Origin: Bacteroidales bacterium
GTDB taxonomy: Bacteria; Bacteroidota; Bacteroidia; Bacteroidales; CG2-30-32-10
Direction: 5' to 3'
DNA length: 64,000 nt
Assembly (NCBI GenBank): GCA_035353855.1
Contig: DAOQAK010000014.1
Span: 1-64,000, forward strand
This document shows, piece by piece, positions 44,292 to 53,843 of this stretch. Both the position numbers and the translations under genes were made by a program. Below the pieces are notes generated by a model, which was not told where the DNA came from, did not search any database, and saw only the letters and a list, made by a program, of their open reading frames with translations. The stretch's first letter is position 1, and every line of letters begins with the position of its first letter.

Positions 44292-45586
44292 ACAATTGAT
44301 TTTTTCTTATCTCTTTTTAACGACCATAGCATTACTATGATTGCTGCTGATAACAATGCGGCTCCAATTAAAAATGTAGCTGCAAATCCAAAAAGATTAT
44401 AAAACAATATTCCGAGTATTGGTGCAAACAATGCCCTTTCGCCTGTAAGGGTAAGATGAATGGCCTGGTATGCATCCGCATCTTCATTTTTGCAAAAATA
44501 TGCTGAGCCAATACTCCATAGAAGTCCCATGGTTGCAGCAAAAAGTCCTTGCCCAACCATATAAAAGATCAGGAAATAATATAATTTAATATCGGCAATC
44601 CAGGTATAGTAAGGGAAATATTCAGTGAACACGAGAAAAATCAGATACATCATTATCGAAAAAAATGTAATAGCTGCAAAACGGCGTGGGTCAATTTTCC
44701 CAATAAGCCTGCCAAATAAGGGAAGCAGGATGATGGCGAGAATATTATACCCGTTTTTGTAAAATGCAACACTGGTATAATTCAGTTCTAATTGGTTTGA
44801 AAAAAATAATGTGATTACACTTACCGTACTCATGAATGCAAAACCATACAACATGAATCCTATTTCAAAATGCTGGTATGGCTTGTTTTCTTTTAGTATT
44901 TTAAATATTCCTTTTACCGATTCTTTAACTGCTTCTGAAAATTTTTGATTTTGATTTGTTGCCGGTTGTTTTTGAAAACGTATGCGTGTTAAAAGGTAAA
45001 CTGAATAAATGCCCAGTATAGCTGTAATTGGTAATACATACCGAAAAGAGTAATAATCATAATCGAGCAGGTAGCCATAAAGGAATGTAACTATCATCAT
45101 GATGATCTTATTCCATATGGTAGCACGACTGTATAATCTTCCAAAGTGGATATGTTTATAATTGTTCTTTAATAACTGGTTAATGGAAGGATATATGATA
45201 GGATTGGCGAAATAATAAAAAAGAAAAATGATCAAAAATAAATAATGATATTCCGGTCTTGCTAAATAAACATCAGGGTTTGCAGGGAAAAAGAAAAGCA
45301 GCGCTAAAGGCAGACGTGTAACAATAGCAACTATACGAAGCATTTTTCTTTTGTTTTCAACACGTTTAAGGATTTCGTGAAAAAAAACCGCAAATATCAG
45401 CAATACGGTTGTGAGCTGAAACAATATACTTAACTGGTAATTGCTTCCTTTTATGCTGCGCACAAAAATAAATTCATTTAACGCAAGCACTCCAAGTATT
45501 ATCCCTTCTATTATGGAATACCATAAATGAAGCCGGTATGTACGTCTTTCAGTAAAATTAAGCTGTTGATTGAATTCAGATGCCAT
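44288..45586 (-). CDS. MFS transporter
   Basis: This 432-residue membrane protein has about twelve transmembrane helices in two halves and a central loop at about 200-220 (RIRFQKQPATNQNQKFSEAVKE). The first loop has basic residues (LKRVENKRKMLR). No substrate-specific motif is recognised. It is convergent with typA, overlapping by four bases, and has its own -7 box upstream. No neighbour hints at the substrate. Confidence 0.85.
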   Translation of the reverse strand: MASEFNQQLNFTERRTYRLHLWYSIIEGIILGVLALNEFIFVRSIKGSNYQLSILFQLTTVLLIFAVFFHEILKRVENKRKMLRIVAIVTRLPLALLFFFPANPDVYLARPEYHYLFLIIFLFYYFANPIIYPSINQLLKNNYKHIHFGRLYSRATIWNKIIMMIVTFLYGYLLDYDYYSFRYVLPITAILGIYSVYLLTRIRFQKQPATNQNQKFSEAVKESVKGIFKILKENKPYQHFEIGFMLYGFAFMSTVSVITLFFSNQLELNYTSVAFYKNGYNILAIILLPLFGRLIGKIDPRRFAAITFFSIMMYLIFLVFTEYFPYYTWIADIKLYYFLIFYMVGQGLFAATMGLLWSIGSAYFCKNEDADAYQAIHLTLTGERALFAPILGILFYNLFGFAATFLIGAALLSAAIIVMLWSLKRDKKKSIV

Positions 45587-45599
45587 AAGTTTCGGGCAT

Positions 45600-45607
45600 C
45601 AAAGATA
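45600..45607 (-). promoter_or_regulatory. -7 box (TATCTTTG) of the MFS gene
   Basis: On the minus strand a perfect TAnnTTTG match ends 13 bases before the start codon at 45586. Confidence 0.6.
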
Positions 45608-45678
45608 GGATGATAAAACCAAAATGAAGTAAAAAATTTTTAACAAAATTCCCGAAAGGGTTGAATTTTATTGATAAT

Positions 45679-46887
45679 CTATTTTTTAATAACAAGGTTT
45701 TTGATGATTTTTTCTTTTACTTCATCGCTGTATAAGGCTTGACGTAAAAGGTTGCGGAAGGATGTATTGTTATTCGCTTTGTGAATAATAAAATCAATAA
45801 GCTTGGGAAATTTTAAAATTTTCTGGGTGGATTTGCTGATGCGCAACTCGTTCCACATTCTCCGGTAAATTTCTTTATCATAATTTTTGTTGAATGCTGA
45901 CGAAAAATTATTTTCTGTAAAACATTTCAAAATATGTTCGGCTGCAATTCGTCCGCTACGTAAGGCATTGCCAACACCTTCGCCGGTAAACGGGTCAATC
46001 AGTCCGGCTGCATCGCCTGTAAGTAAAATACGTTCACCAGAGATATTTTTTTTATCCATAGCCATTGGGATAGGCCATGCTTCTATTTTATCTTCTAATC
46101 GTGCATTCCTGAAACGTGGCGAAACATTCGGATGTTCATGAATTATATCGAGCATGATTTTTTTTAAACTCTGTTTCGATTTCAATATATCGCTGTACAT
46201 TAAGCCTAATCCAACATTCGCGCATTTATTTTGCATAGGGAATATCCATAAATAACAGGGAAGAATATTTTTATAAAAATGCAACTCAAGATGACCATCG
46301 TGGTGCATGCCTTCTACATTTCCGTAATAAGCCCTTATTCCAACACACAAATGTTTCTTACTTTTATGGTGTTCTGTAACAAAATGGGAAACAACTGAAT
46401 TTGCACCATCGGCACCGACAAGAATTTTTGATTTGAATATTCCTGAACTTGTTGATATGGTTATGTTTTCAGGCTCTTGCTTTACCGATTCAACTTTGCA
46501 ATTATTAAAATATTTTATAGATGGTGTTTCATGAATACAATCATTAAGCAACTTATCAAAAACCTGTCGCTTTACTACATATACAATAGAATTGTTATGG
46601 ATGGTTTCAAATTCAAGCTGTTCGCCCGAAGGCCCGATTATCCTTACTCCTTTTGATGGTGATTTTTCTTTTAGGGCTTCAAATTTTTCTGAAAGTATTT
46701 TTGAAATTAAAGGCAATTGTTTGCTAACATCAATGCTTAACGCATCGCCGCAGATTTTTTTTCTCGGGAAGGTCGATTTATCAAGCAAAGCCACATTTAG
46801 CCCTGATTCGGCAAGGCATAATGCACATGCACTTCCCGCAGGACCTGCGCCTGCAATGATTACATCAAATATTTTTTCTGAATTCAA
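45679..46887 (-). CDS. Geranylgeranyl-reductase-family FAD oxidoreductase
   Basis: This 402-residue flavoprotein has an N-terminal FAD-binding dinucleotide fold (FDVIIAGAGPAGSACALCLAE), KKICGDALS, GADGANSVV, and the GD-box ILLTGDAAGLIDPFTGEGVGNA. This is the geranylgeranyl reductase/FixC-like group of the p-hydroxybenzoate hydroxylase superfamily, which reduces polyprenyl chains or related lipids. A TTG start (46887) is used because an in-frame stop lies just upstream and no ATG is near. The lipid substrate is unknown. Confidence 0.87.
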   Translation of the reverse strand: MNSEKIFDVIIAGAGPAGSACALCLAESGLNVALLDKSTFPRKKICGDALSIDVSKQLPLISKILSEKFEALKEKSPSKGVRIIGPSGEQLEFETIHNNSIVYVVKRQVFDKLLNDCIHETPSIKYFNNCKVESVKQEPENITISTSSGIFKSKILVGADGANSVVSHFVTEHHKSKKHLCVGIRAYYGNVEGMHHDGHLELHFYKNILPCYLWIFPMQNKCANVGLGLMYSDILKSKQSLKKIMLDIIHEHPNVSPRFRNARLEDKIEAWPIPMAMDKKNISGERILLTGDAAGLIDPFTGEGVGNALRSGRIAAEHILKCFTENNFSSAFNKNYDKEIYRRMWNELRISKSTQKILKFPKLIDFIIHKANNNTSFRNLLRQALYSDEVKEKIIKNLVIKK

Positions 46888-46964
46888 ATTCTATTAAATG
46901 GAGTTTTGCTTTGTCAAAAATAATTAATATATATGAATGATATTTTAAAAAATTAAAAACGAAT

Positions 46965-47018
46965 CTTTCTTTGTGAACCTTTGTGCTTTATTTCTTTGAG
47001 TTCTTCGTGGTAAAATAA
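46965..47018. repeat. CTTTGTG-type dispersed intergenic repeat
   Basis: TTTCTTTGTGAACCTTTGTGC followed by TTCTTTGAGTTCTTCGTGG is a variant of a short intergenic sequence that I recall as widespread in Bacteroidota. Only one copy is in this window. Confidence 0.4.
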
Positions 47019-47111
47019 TTTAAAATGAAATCATTAAAATGCTTCATGAATTTCTAATAAAAATGATTCATATTAACCATTCAAACATGATAATGATTTT
47101 CAAAAATCCAC

Positions 47112-47119
47112 TATCTTTG
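47112..47119 (+). promoter_or_regulatory. -7 box (TATCTTTG) of ffh
   Basis: A perfect TAnnTTTG match lies 23 bases before the ATG of ffh. Confidence 0.65.
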
Positions 47120-47142
47120 CCCTTTAGGAAAAATATAAGAAA

Positions 47143-48474
47143 ATGTTTGAAAGTATAAGCGAAAAATTTGACAAAGCCTTTAAATTATTAAAAGGACAGG
47201 GAAGAATAACCGAGATCAATGTTGCCGAAACATTGAAAGATGTGCGTAAAGCATTACTCGATGCCGACGTGAATTATAAAATTGCCAAAACCTTTACCGA
47301 GCAGGTTAAAGAAAAAGCTTTAGGACAAAATGTGCTTACATCGGTTTCGCCTGCACAGTTGATGGTTAAAATCACTCACGACGAGCTGGCTTCGCTTATG
47401 GGCGGTCAGATGACGGAAGTTAACCTGAAAGGTAGTCCTGCAATTATTTTAATTGCCGGATTGCAAGGTTCGGGTAAAACAACTTTCTCGGCAAAGCTTG
47501 CCAGTTATGTGAAATCAAAGAAAGGAAGAAATCCTTTGCTGGTTGCATGCGACGTGTATCGTCCGGCTGCTATCGACCAGTTGAAAGTTCTTGGTGAACA
47601 GATAGAGGTAAAAGTATATACCGAAGAAGGCAGTAAAGACCCTGTTTCTATTGCTAAAAAATCAATAGCGCATGCACGCGAAATGGGCTATAATCCTGTA
47701 ATCATCGATACAGCTGGTCGTCTGGCGATTGATGAAGAAATGATGGACGAAATTGCCAATATTAAAAAAGCAATTAATCCCCAGGAAACATTATTCGTTG
47801 TCGATTCAATGACCGGTCAGGATGCAGTGAATACAGCCAAAGCATTTAACGACCGCCTGAATTTTGAAGGCGTTGTTCTTACAAAACTCGACGGCGATAC
47901 ACGTGGTGGTGCTGCATTATCAATAAAATCGGTTGTTGACAAACCAATTAAATTTGTTGGTATTGGCGAAAAGCTTGATGCTATTGATGTGTTCTATCCT
48001 GAACGTATGGCCGATCGTATTCTTGGGATGGGCGATATTGTTACTCTTGTTGAAAAAGCCCAGGAACAGTTCAATGTAGAAGAAGCACAAAAACTGCAAC
48101 GCAAGATACAAAAGAACCAGTTTAATTTTGATGATTTTCTTTCGCAGCTTCAGCAGATAAAAAAAATGGGAAATATGAAAGACCTTATCGGGATGATTCC
48201 CGGTATGGGCAAGGCAATGAAAGATGTGGATATTGACGATAACGCTTTTAAAAGCATTGAAGCCATTATTTATTCAATGACAAAAAAGGAACGCGAAACG
48301 CCGGAAATACTTAATGGTAGTCGCCGTAAACGAATTGCCGAAGGTAGCGGAACCGATATTGCCGAAGTAAATAAGTTGATAAAACAATTTGAAGATACAC
48401 GCAAACTGATGAAAATGATGAGCGGCGGCAATAAAAGCAAAATGATGCAGATGATGCGGAATGCTAAGAGGTAA
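47143..48474 (+). CDS. ffh: Signal recognition particle protein Ffh
   Basis: This 443-residue protein has the N and G domains followed by the M domain. Motifs are ALLDADVNYK (N domain), IAGLQGSGKTTFSAKLA (P-loop), CDVYRPAAIDQL, DTAGRLAIDEEMM and LTKLDGDTRGG. The M domain has MKDLIGMIPGMGKAM and ends in the Met-rich MMSGGNKSKMMQMM. It binds the SRP RNA and delivers nascent membrane proteins to FtsY and SecYEG. The length and all motifs are complete. It starts 23 bases after its promoter box and is followed by an unrelated ORF6N gene. Confidence 0.98.
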   Translation: MFESISEKFDKAFKLLKGQGRITEINVAETLKDVRKALLDADVNYKIAKTFTEQVKEKALGQNVLTSVSPAQLMVKITHDELASLMGGQMTEVNLKGSPAIILIAGLQGSGKTTFSAKLASYVKSKKGRNPLLVACDVYRPAAIDQLKVLGEQIEVKVYTEEGSKDPVSIAKKSIAHAREMGYNPVIIDTAGRLAIDEEMMDEIANIKKAINPQETLFVVDSMTGQDAVNTAKAFNDRLNFEGVVLTKLDGDTRGGAALSIKSVVDKPIKFVGIGEKLDAIDVFYPERMADRILGMGDIVTLVEKAQEQFNVEEAQKLQRKIQKNQFNFDDFLSQLQQIKKMGNMKDLIGMIPGMGKAMKDVDIDDNAFKSIEAIIYSMTKKERETPEILNGSRRKRIAEGSGTDIAEVNKLIKQFEDTRKLMKMMSGGNKSKMMQMMRNAKR

Positions 48475-48535
48475 GTGAATTCAGAATGCTGAAGTGAGAA
48501 TACAGAATTTTATTTTGTATGAATTTTTTTAAAAA

Positions 48536-49066
48536 ATGTCAAAGCAATATTTACAGTTAATACCTGACGAAATAATAAGTAGTAAAATATATCTGCTCCG
48601 AAACAAAAAAGTAATGTTAGATAAAGATTTGGCAGTGCTTTACGGAGTAACAACAGGAAACTTGAATAAAGCGGTAAAAAGAAATATAATGCGTTTCCCG
48701 GATGATTTTATGTTTCAATTAACCCAACATGAATTCGAGAACTTGAAATTCCAAATTGGAATATCAAGTTGGGGAGGGACAAGAAGTTTGCCGTATGCTT
48801 TTACAGAACAGGGTGTAGCTATGCTTTCAGGAGTTTTAAATAGTGAAAAAGCCATACAGGTAAATATTCAGATCATGCGTATTTTTACAAAGATACGTGA
48901 GATGCTGGTTGAGAATTTAAATATTCGACTTGAAGTTGAGGCTATAAAAAAGAAACTATCGAATCATGATAAAAATATTGAATTAGTTTTTAGTTATCTC
49001 GATGAGCTTATTGAGAAACACGAGAAACCAAAACCAAGACAACAAATTGGTTTTAAGAAAGAATAA
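48536..49066 (+). CDS. ORF6N-domain protein (phage-antirepressor-like)
   Basis: This 176-residue protein has an N-terminal ORF6N domain (about 10-95). It includes IISSKIYLLRNKKVMLDKDL, YGVTTGNLNKAVKRN, RFPDDFMFQLT and TRSLPYAFTEQGVAMLSGVL. A C-terminal coiled coil (about 130-165) precedes a basic tail. ORF6N domains are DNA-binding modules first seen in phage antirepressors, now often in chromosomes without a prophage. No other phage gene is next to it, so it is probably domesticated or a lone transferred gene. Confidence 0.9.
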   Translation: MSKQYLQLIPDEIISSKIYLLRNKKVMLDKDLAVLYGVTTGNLNKAVKRNIMRFPDDFMFQLTQHEFENLKFQIGISSWGGTRSLPYAFTEQGVAMLSGVLNSEKAIQVNIQIMRIFTKIREMLVENLNIRLEVEAIKKKLSNHDKNIELVFSYLDELIEKHEKPKPRQQIGFKKE

Positions 49067-49186
49067 ATATTAAAAGAGAAAAGTAATTTAGAAGTTAGAA
49101 TTGAGAATGCAGAATTTTAAAATGATTAATGTTGAATGATAAATGTTTAATATGAACAAAGAGATTATTGAAATTATGAAAAGGTC

Positions 49187-49312
49187 AATAGTTCGTTAAG
49201 TTTTGAGATTTTTCATTCTTCGAAATGACAAAATGCAGTATTATTTTGTCATTTCGAGCAATAGCGAGAAATCTGTAATTATCTGCATTTTGTAAAAACT
49301 TAACGAACTATT
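49187..49312. mobile_element. MITE-like element with perfect 18-bp terminal inverted repeats
   Basis: AATAGTTCGTTAAGTTTT (49187-49204) is the exact reverse complement of 49295-49312. The 126-bp interior has nested palindromic arms (GAAATGACAAAAT and ATTTTGTCATTTC) and no coding capacity. AAAAGGT occurs on both sides, one base out from each end, a possible target duplication. Its right 78 bases recur at 20641-20718. It is non-autonomous; no matching transposase is in the window. Confidence 0.8.
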
Positions 49313-49410
49313 AAAAAGGTAATGGTTAACAGTAAACAAAATTTATTTCACAACAAATGACCATTAATGACTATTAATAACAACATAAAAACAACAAACA
49401 TTTTTTTAAT

Positions 49411-50292
49411 ATGGAATTAATTGACGGAAAAAAAATAGCAGAAGATATTAGAACCGAAATTGCAAATGAAGTTAGAAAGATGCTTGATAAGGGAATAAAA
49501 GCTCCTCATCTTGCAGCCGTTCTTGTCGGCGATGACCCTGCAAGTCATACTTACGTTGCAAATAAAGAGAAAGCCTGTAAGGAAGTTGGATTCATGTCGT
49601 CGGTATATAAATATCCTGCAACAATGTCGGAGAAAGATTTATTGGATGTGGTTGAATTTTTAAATAATGATGATGAGATTGATGGATTCATTGTTCAGGT
49701 GCCACTTCCCAAACATATCAATCCTGAAAAAGTTATACGTGCTATAAAACCAGAAAAAGATGTTGACGGATTTCATCCTGTGAATATTGGTAACATGGTT
49801 TTAAATCTTCCGGGGCACATTCCTGCTACACCTTATGGGATTATGCAGTTAATTAAACGCGCAGGAATTGAAACCGAAGGTAAACATTGCGTGGTTGTTG
49901 GTCGTAGTAATAATGTAGGAACACCTGTTAGTATTTTACTTTCAAGGAATAATAATGAAGCAAACTGTACAGTAACATTGTGCCATAGTAAAACAAAGAA
50001 TATAAAAGAGATTTGTGCTGGTGCTGATATACTTATTGCTGCTATTGGTAAAATGGAATTTATAAAAGCCGATATGGTTAAAGATGGCGCAGTAGTTATT
50101 GATGTTGGGATACACAGGGTTGAATCTTCGGAAACAAAATCAGGATTCCGTTTAAAAGGTGATGTGGCATTTAATGAAGTTTCAAAAAAATGCAGCAGAA
50201 TTACTCCGGTGCCCGGTGGAGTAGGCCCAATGACAATTGTAGGATTGTTAATGAACACGTTAAGAGCTGCAAAAAAAGAAGTGTATATTTAA
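49411..50292 (+). CDS. folD: Bifunctional methylene-THF dehydrogenase/methenyl-THF cyclohydrolase
   Basis: This 293-residue protein carries the FolD signatures. SHTYVANKEKAC has the catalytic Tyr and Lys, and DGFIVQVPLPKHI and EKDVDGFHPVNIGNM follow. ATPYGIMQLI, VVGRSNNVGTPVSILL (NADP site) and RITPVPGGVGPMTIVGLL complete the set. It interconverts methylene-, methenyl- and formyl-tetrahydrofolate, the same pool that FtcD feeds. The length is normal. Start by ATG at 49411, about 100 bases after the MITE-like element. Confidence 0.98.
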   Translation: MELIDGKKIAEDIRTEIANEVRKMLDKGIKAPHLAAVLVGDDPASHTYVANKEKACKEVGFMSSVYKYPATMSEKDLLDVVEFLNNDDEIDGFIVQVPLPKHINPEKVIRAIKPEKDVDGFHPVNIGNMVLNLPGHIPATPYGIMQLIKRAGIETEGKHCVVVGRSNNVGTPVSILLSRNNNEANCTVTLCHSKTKNIKEICAGADILIAAIGKMEFIKADMVKDGAVVIDVGIHRVESSETKSGFRLKGDVAFNEVSKKCSRITPVPGGVGPMTIVGLLMNTLRAAKKEVYI

Positions 50293-50341
50293 ATATTTCT
50301 TTCCGATATTCTTTTATTTATTTAAGGGAGCTTGTTTATTG

Positions 50342-50977
50342 ATGACTGAAAAAAATGAAATGGATTTATTAAATGAAGGAAGAATGCTTCCGGTGATGGA
50401 AGAATTTTATTCGCTGCAGGGCGAAGGGTATCATACAGGAAAAGCTGCTTATTTTATAAGAATTGGTGGATGTGATGTAGGTTGCAGTTGGTGCGATGTA
50501 AAAGAATCGTGGAATGCCGAACTCCATCCATTGGTTGATGTAACTCAGGTAGTGAAAAATGCTTTGACCTGTAAAGCTGATGCAGCTGTAATTACAGGAG
50601 GCGAGCCAATGAATTATAACCTTGATTTTTTTTGTAATGAATTGAAAAAAAATAATATTCAAACATTTCTTGAAACCAGTGGAACACAGCCTTTGAGCGG
50701 TAACTGGGACTGGATATGTTTTTCGCCTAAAAGAAATTCTGTGATTATTCCCGGGTATTATAATAAAGCGGATGAACTTAAAGTTATTATTGAAGATGAA
50801 ACTGATTTTATCTGGGCAGAAGAAAATGCTGTAAAAATGAAAAATAAATCACATCTTTTTTTGCAACCTGAATGGCGTAACAGGAAAGAAATGATAAATA
50901 AAATTGTCAATTATATTCTTGTAAACCCAAAATGGTGTATTTCGCTTCAGTCACATAAATATATGAATATTCCATAA
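50342..50977 (+). CDS. queE: 7-carboxy-7-deazaguanine synthase (queuosine pathway)
   Basis: From the ATG at 50342 this is a 211-residue radical SAM enzyme. The N-terminus has the substrate motif EEFYSLQGEGYHTGKAAYFI. The iron-sulfur motif CDVGCSWC has the CX3CX2C spacing used by QueE, and VITGGEPMNYN and SHKYMNIP follow. It converts CPH4 to CDG in queuosine and deazaguanine biosynthesis. No queC or queD is in the window. A TTG codon immediately upstream also opens the frame, but ATG is preferred. The OmpA-family gene begins 15 bases downstream and may be co-transcribed. Confidence 0.95.
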   Translation: MTEKNEMDLLNEGRMLPVMEEFYSLQGEGYHTGKAAYFIRIGGCDVGCSWCDVKESWNAELHPLVDVTQVVKNALTCKADAAVITGGEPMNYNLDFFCNELKKNNIQTFLETSGTQPLSGNWDWICFSPKRNSVIIPGYYNKADELKVIIEDETDFIWAEENAVKMKNKSHLFLQPEWRNRKEMINKIVNYILVNPKWCISLQSHKYMNIP

Positions 50978-50992
50978 TAAAATCTTCTTCTG

Positions 50993-52945
50993 ATGAAACA
51001 CAGTTTTATAATATATATCTTTCTTGTTACACTAATAGTGTCATGTAAAGCGCAGAACACATCTTATAAGTACACCACCAAATCCGACAAAGCTATTAAG
51101 GCATACGAAAAAGCAGCAAAATATTATGATACCTACGATAATGACAATGCGTTAAAATCGCTTGATGAAGCTGTAAAAGCAGATGCTAAGTTTATTGAAG
51201 CATACATGATGATGGGCGATTTGTATTCCGATAAAAAAGAATATGAAAAAGCAACAGCTTCTTATAAAAAGGCTATAGATATCGACTCTGCTTTTTTCCC
51301 GAATAACTTTATGAATGCGGGTTTTAATGCATATTTAGGCGGTCAGTATGTTGATGCAAAAAAATATCTTCAGAGTTTTATTAATTCAAAAAAAGGTAAT
51401 GTTATAAATGTGAAGCGTGCAGAATATGCTATTAAGTCATGTAATTTTGCAATAGATGCTTATAATAATCCTGTTCCTTTTAAGCCGGTAAATATGGGCG
51501 ATAGCATCAATACCGAATTGAGCGAGTACCTTCCTTCTCTTACTGCCGATGAAAAAACGCTGGTTATAACCCGTAAGATACCTAAAGAAAATTATTCCAT
51601 GGAAATGGGAAACAAAGAACAGGAAGATTTTTATATCAGTTACAGAACCGATAGTATTTGGCATAAAGCTTTTGATATGGGTATACCTATAAATACCTTA
51701 GGGAATGAAGGTGCACAGTGCATTGCTCCTGATGGAAAGAGCATGTATTTTACTTCTTGCAATAAGCCCGATGGATATGGCAGTTGCGATTTATATGTCT
51801 CGTTAAAAAATGGCGACAGATGGGGTGTCCCCAAAAATATGGGTATTGTTGTAAATTCCGAAAGATGGGATTCACAACCTTCTATTTCTTCTGATGGTAA
51901 AAATCTTTATTTTACAAGCGCCCGTGCCGGGGGAAAAGATATGGATATTTGGATGACTACAAAAAGCGAAAGTGGAGTCTGGGGAAAACCTGTAAGGCTT
52001 AGCGATTCAATAAATACCAATGGAGGAGAAATGGCACCGTTCATCCACCCCGATAATAAAACCTTATATTTTTCTTCCAATGGTCATATGGGATTAGGTG
52101 GATATGATATTTTTTATTCAAGGAAAGATACTGCCGGCAACTGGACAAAGCCTGTAAATATTGGATATCCTATAAACACGAGCGCTGATGAAAGCTACCT
52201 GATTGTAAATTCAAAAGGCGATAAAGCATATTTTGCTTCCGATACAAAAGGTGGTAAAGGGGGGTTCGATATTTATTATTTTGAATTATATAAAGCTGCA
52301 AGACCGAGCGCTGTTACATATATGAAAGGTTCTGTGTATAACAGCCTTTCGAAAGATAAGCTGAAAGCTAAGTTTGAACTGATCGATTTGAAAACAGGAA
52401 AGACCGTTATTGAATCATTTTCTGATTCTGTAAAAGGTGAATTTTTAGTTTGTTTACCTTCGGAAAACGACTATGCGCTTAATGTTTCAAAAGATGGTTA
52501 TTTATTTTATTCTGAAAATTTTAATTTAACAGGCGATCATTCTAAACTGGATCCTTACCTGAAAGATATACCGTTACAGCCTATCAAAAAAGGAGAAACG
52601 GTTGTTCTGAAAAATATTTTCTTTGATACGGATAAATTTGATTTAAAGTCGGAATCAACTGCTGAGCTTGAAAAACTTTTTGGTCTTTTAAATAAAAACC
52701 CGAAAATGAAAATTGAGATCTGCGGACACACCGATAATATTGGTGATGATAAATACAATCAAACCCTTTCCGAAAACCGTGCAAAAGCCGTTTATGAATA
52801 CCTGGTTACACATGGTATTGCCAAAGAAAGATTAACATATAAAGGTTATGGGGAAACGGTTCCTATTGATACAAATAATACAGAAGAAGGTCGTGCCAAC
52901 AACCGCAGAACAGAATTTAAAGTAATGGATTTTCTGATGAATTAA
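50993..52945 (+). CDS. TPR/PD40/OmpA outer-membrane lipoprotein, PorE-like
   Basis: This 650-residue protein has a lipoprotein signal (IYIFLVTLIVSC, Cys at about 18). TPR repeats occupy residues 30-150 (AYMMMGDLYSDKKEYEKATA). A beta-propeller of PD40 repeats fills about 180-430 (EGAQCIAPDGKSMYFTSCNK, WDSQPSISSDGKNLYFTSAR). A carboxypeptidase-like beta domain (about 440-520) and a C-terminal OmpA peptidoglycan-binding domain (about 535-650, ICGHTDNIGDDKYNQTLSE, RANNRRTEFKV) complete it. This domain order matches PorE of the type IX secretion system, and the window contains T9SS cargo. Many Bacteroidota have several such paralogues, so the PorE role is not certain. Confidence 0.88.
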   Translation: MKHSFIIYIFLVTLIVSCKAQNTSYKYTTKSDKAIKAYEKAAKYYDTYDNDNALKSLDEAVKADAKFIEAYMMMGDLYSDKKEYEKATASYKKAIDIDSAFFPNNFMNAGFNAYLGGQYVDAKKYLQSFINSKKGNVINVKRAEYAIKSCNFAIDAYNNPVPFKPVNMGDSINTELSEYLPSLTADEKTLVITRKIPKENYSMEMGNKEQEDFYISYRTDSIWHKAFDMGIPINTLGNEGAQCIAPDGKSMYFTSCNKPDGYGSCDLYVSLKNGDRWGVPKNMGIVVNSERWDSQPSISSDGKNLYFTSARAGGKDMDIWMTTKSESGVWGKPVRLSDSINTNGGEMAPFIHPDNKTLYFSSNGHMGLGGYDIFYSRKDTAGNWTKPVNIGYPINTSADESYLIVNSKGDKAYFASDTKGGKGGFDIYYFELYKAARPSAVTYMKGSVYNSLSKDKLKAKFELIDLKTGKTVIESFSDSVKGEFLVCLPSENDYALNVSKDGYLFYSENFNLTGDHSKLDPYLKDIPLQPIKKGETVVLKNIFFDTDKFDLKSESTAELEKLFGLLNKNPKMKIEICGHTDNIGDDKYNQTLSENRAKAVYEYLVTHGIAKERLTYKGYGETVPIDTNNTEEGRANNRRTEFKVMDFLMN

Positions 52946-53841
52946 TTTTTATTACTTGTAGAAAATAAAAATTCTTTTTCTTCTTTTGTTAAACTATCGT
53001 AACCGTTTTTAGAAATCTTATCAAGGATAGCATCTATCTTCTGTTGTTTTTCTGCTCTTATCCTATTATACTCATCATCGTTAACGGGGCGTTGCTTTTT
53101 ATATTCAACACGAAGTTTAGGTTTGGGTTTAAAAATATTTGTAAAGAATTTTTTTACCGGGTTTAAAAACAAGAAAAGATTTTTATTTTTTCTGATTGAA
53201 AGAATATAAATAAATCCCCATAATGCTCCGCCTAAATGAGCTATATGTCCGCCGGGGTTTTCTTTTTCTATACTTAATATATCCATTAGCACAAGAGCCA
53301 TTGCGATATATTTCATTTTAATTTTACCGAAAAGGAATAAGATAACGGAATAATCAGGAATATAAACAGCAATAGCAACCAGTATAGCTAACACAGAAGC
53401 GGATGCTCCAAGCGCCATAGATGTTTTGGTAATCTCGCTGAACATAGGAAAATAATTGAATGCAAGAATATATACTGCCGCACCTGCAATCCCTCCTAAA
53501 ATATAAGTGGTGAGTAATTTTTTACCGCCAAGAAACTGTTGGAACAGTGAGCCTCCGAAGTACAGCATTATCATGTTGAACAGGATGTGCATAAAATCTT
53601 CATGCAGGAACATGTATGTGAAAATGGTCCACGGTTTTTGAAGCAGGCTTTCAGGATTGGAAGGAACGGCAAACCAATCAGTAAACAGCGAATGTGTGTG
53701 TGGTATTTGGTAAAGTGATAAAATTAAACTGGAAATGTTTGCAAGAATATAAACGATGACATTTATCAAAATCAGTCTCGACAGCATATTACGGCTGAGA
53801 AAGAATTTCTTGAATTCGTCTAAAAAGTTCCTGTTGTACAT
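52942..53841 (-). CDS. Rhomboid intramembrane serine protease (GASA form)
   Basis: This 299-residue protein has six transmembrane helices and the rhomboid motifs. HEDFMHILFNMIMLYFGG gives the H-x2-N region, MALGASASVLA carries Ser147, and GHIAHLGGALWG carries His202. The usual GxSG is here GASA, with Ala after the serine; catalysis may still be possible. A basic cytoplasmic tail of about 80 residues follows the last helix. It begins two bases after the stop of the first rhomboid gene and its end overlaps the convergent OmpA-family gene by four bases. Confidence 0.9.
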   Translation of the reverse strand: MYNRNFLDEFKKFFLSRNMLSRLILINVIVYILANISSLILSLYQIPHTHSLFTDWFAVPSNPESLLQKPWTIFTYMFLHEDFMHILFNMIMLYFGGSLFQQFLGGKKLLTTYILGGIAGAAVYILAFNYFPMFSEITKTSMALGASASVLAILVAIAVYIPDYSVILFLFGKIKMKYIAMALVLMDILSIEKENPGGHIAHLGGALWGFIYILSIRKNKNLFLFLNPVKKFFTNIFKPKPKLRVEYKKQRPVNDDEYNRIRAEKQQKIDAILDKISKNGYDSLTKEEKEFLFSTSNKN

Positions 53842-53843
53842 GA

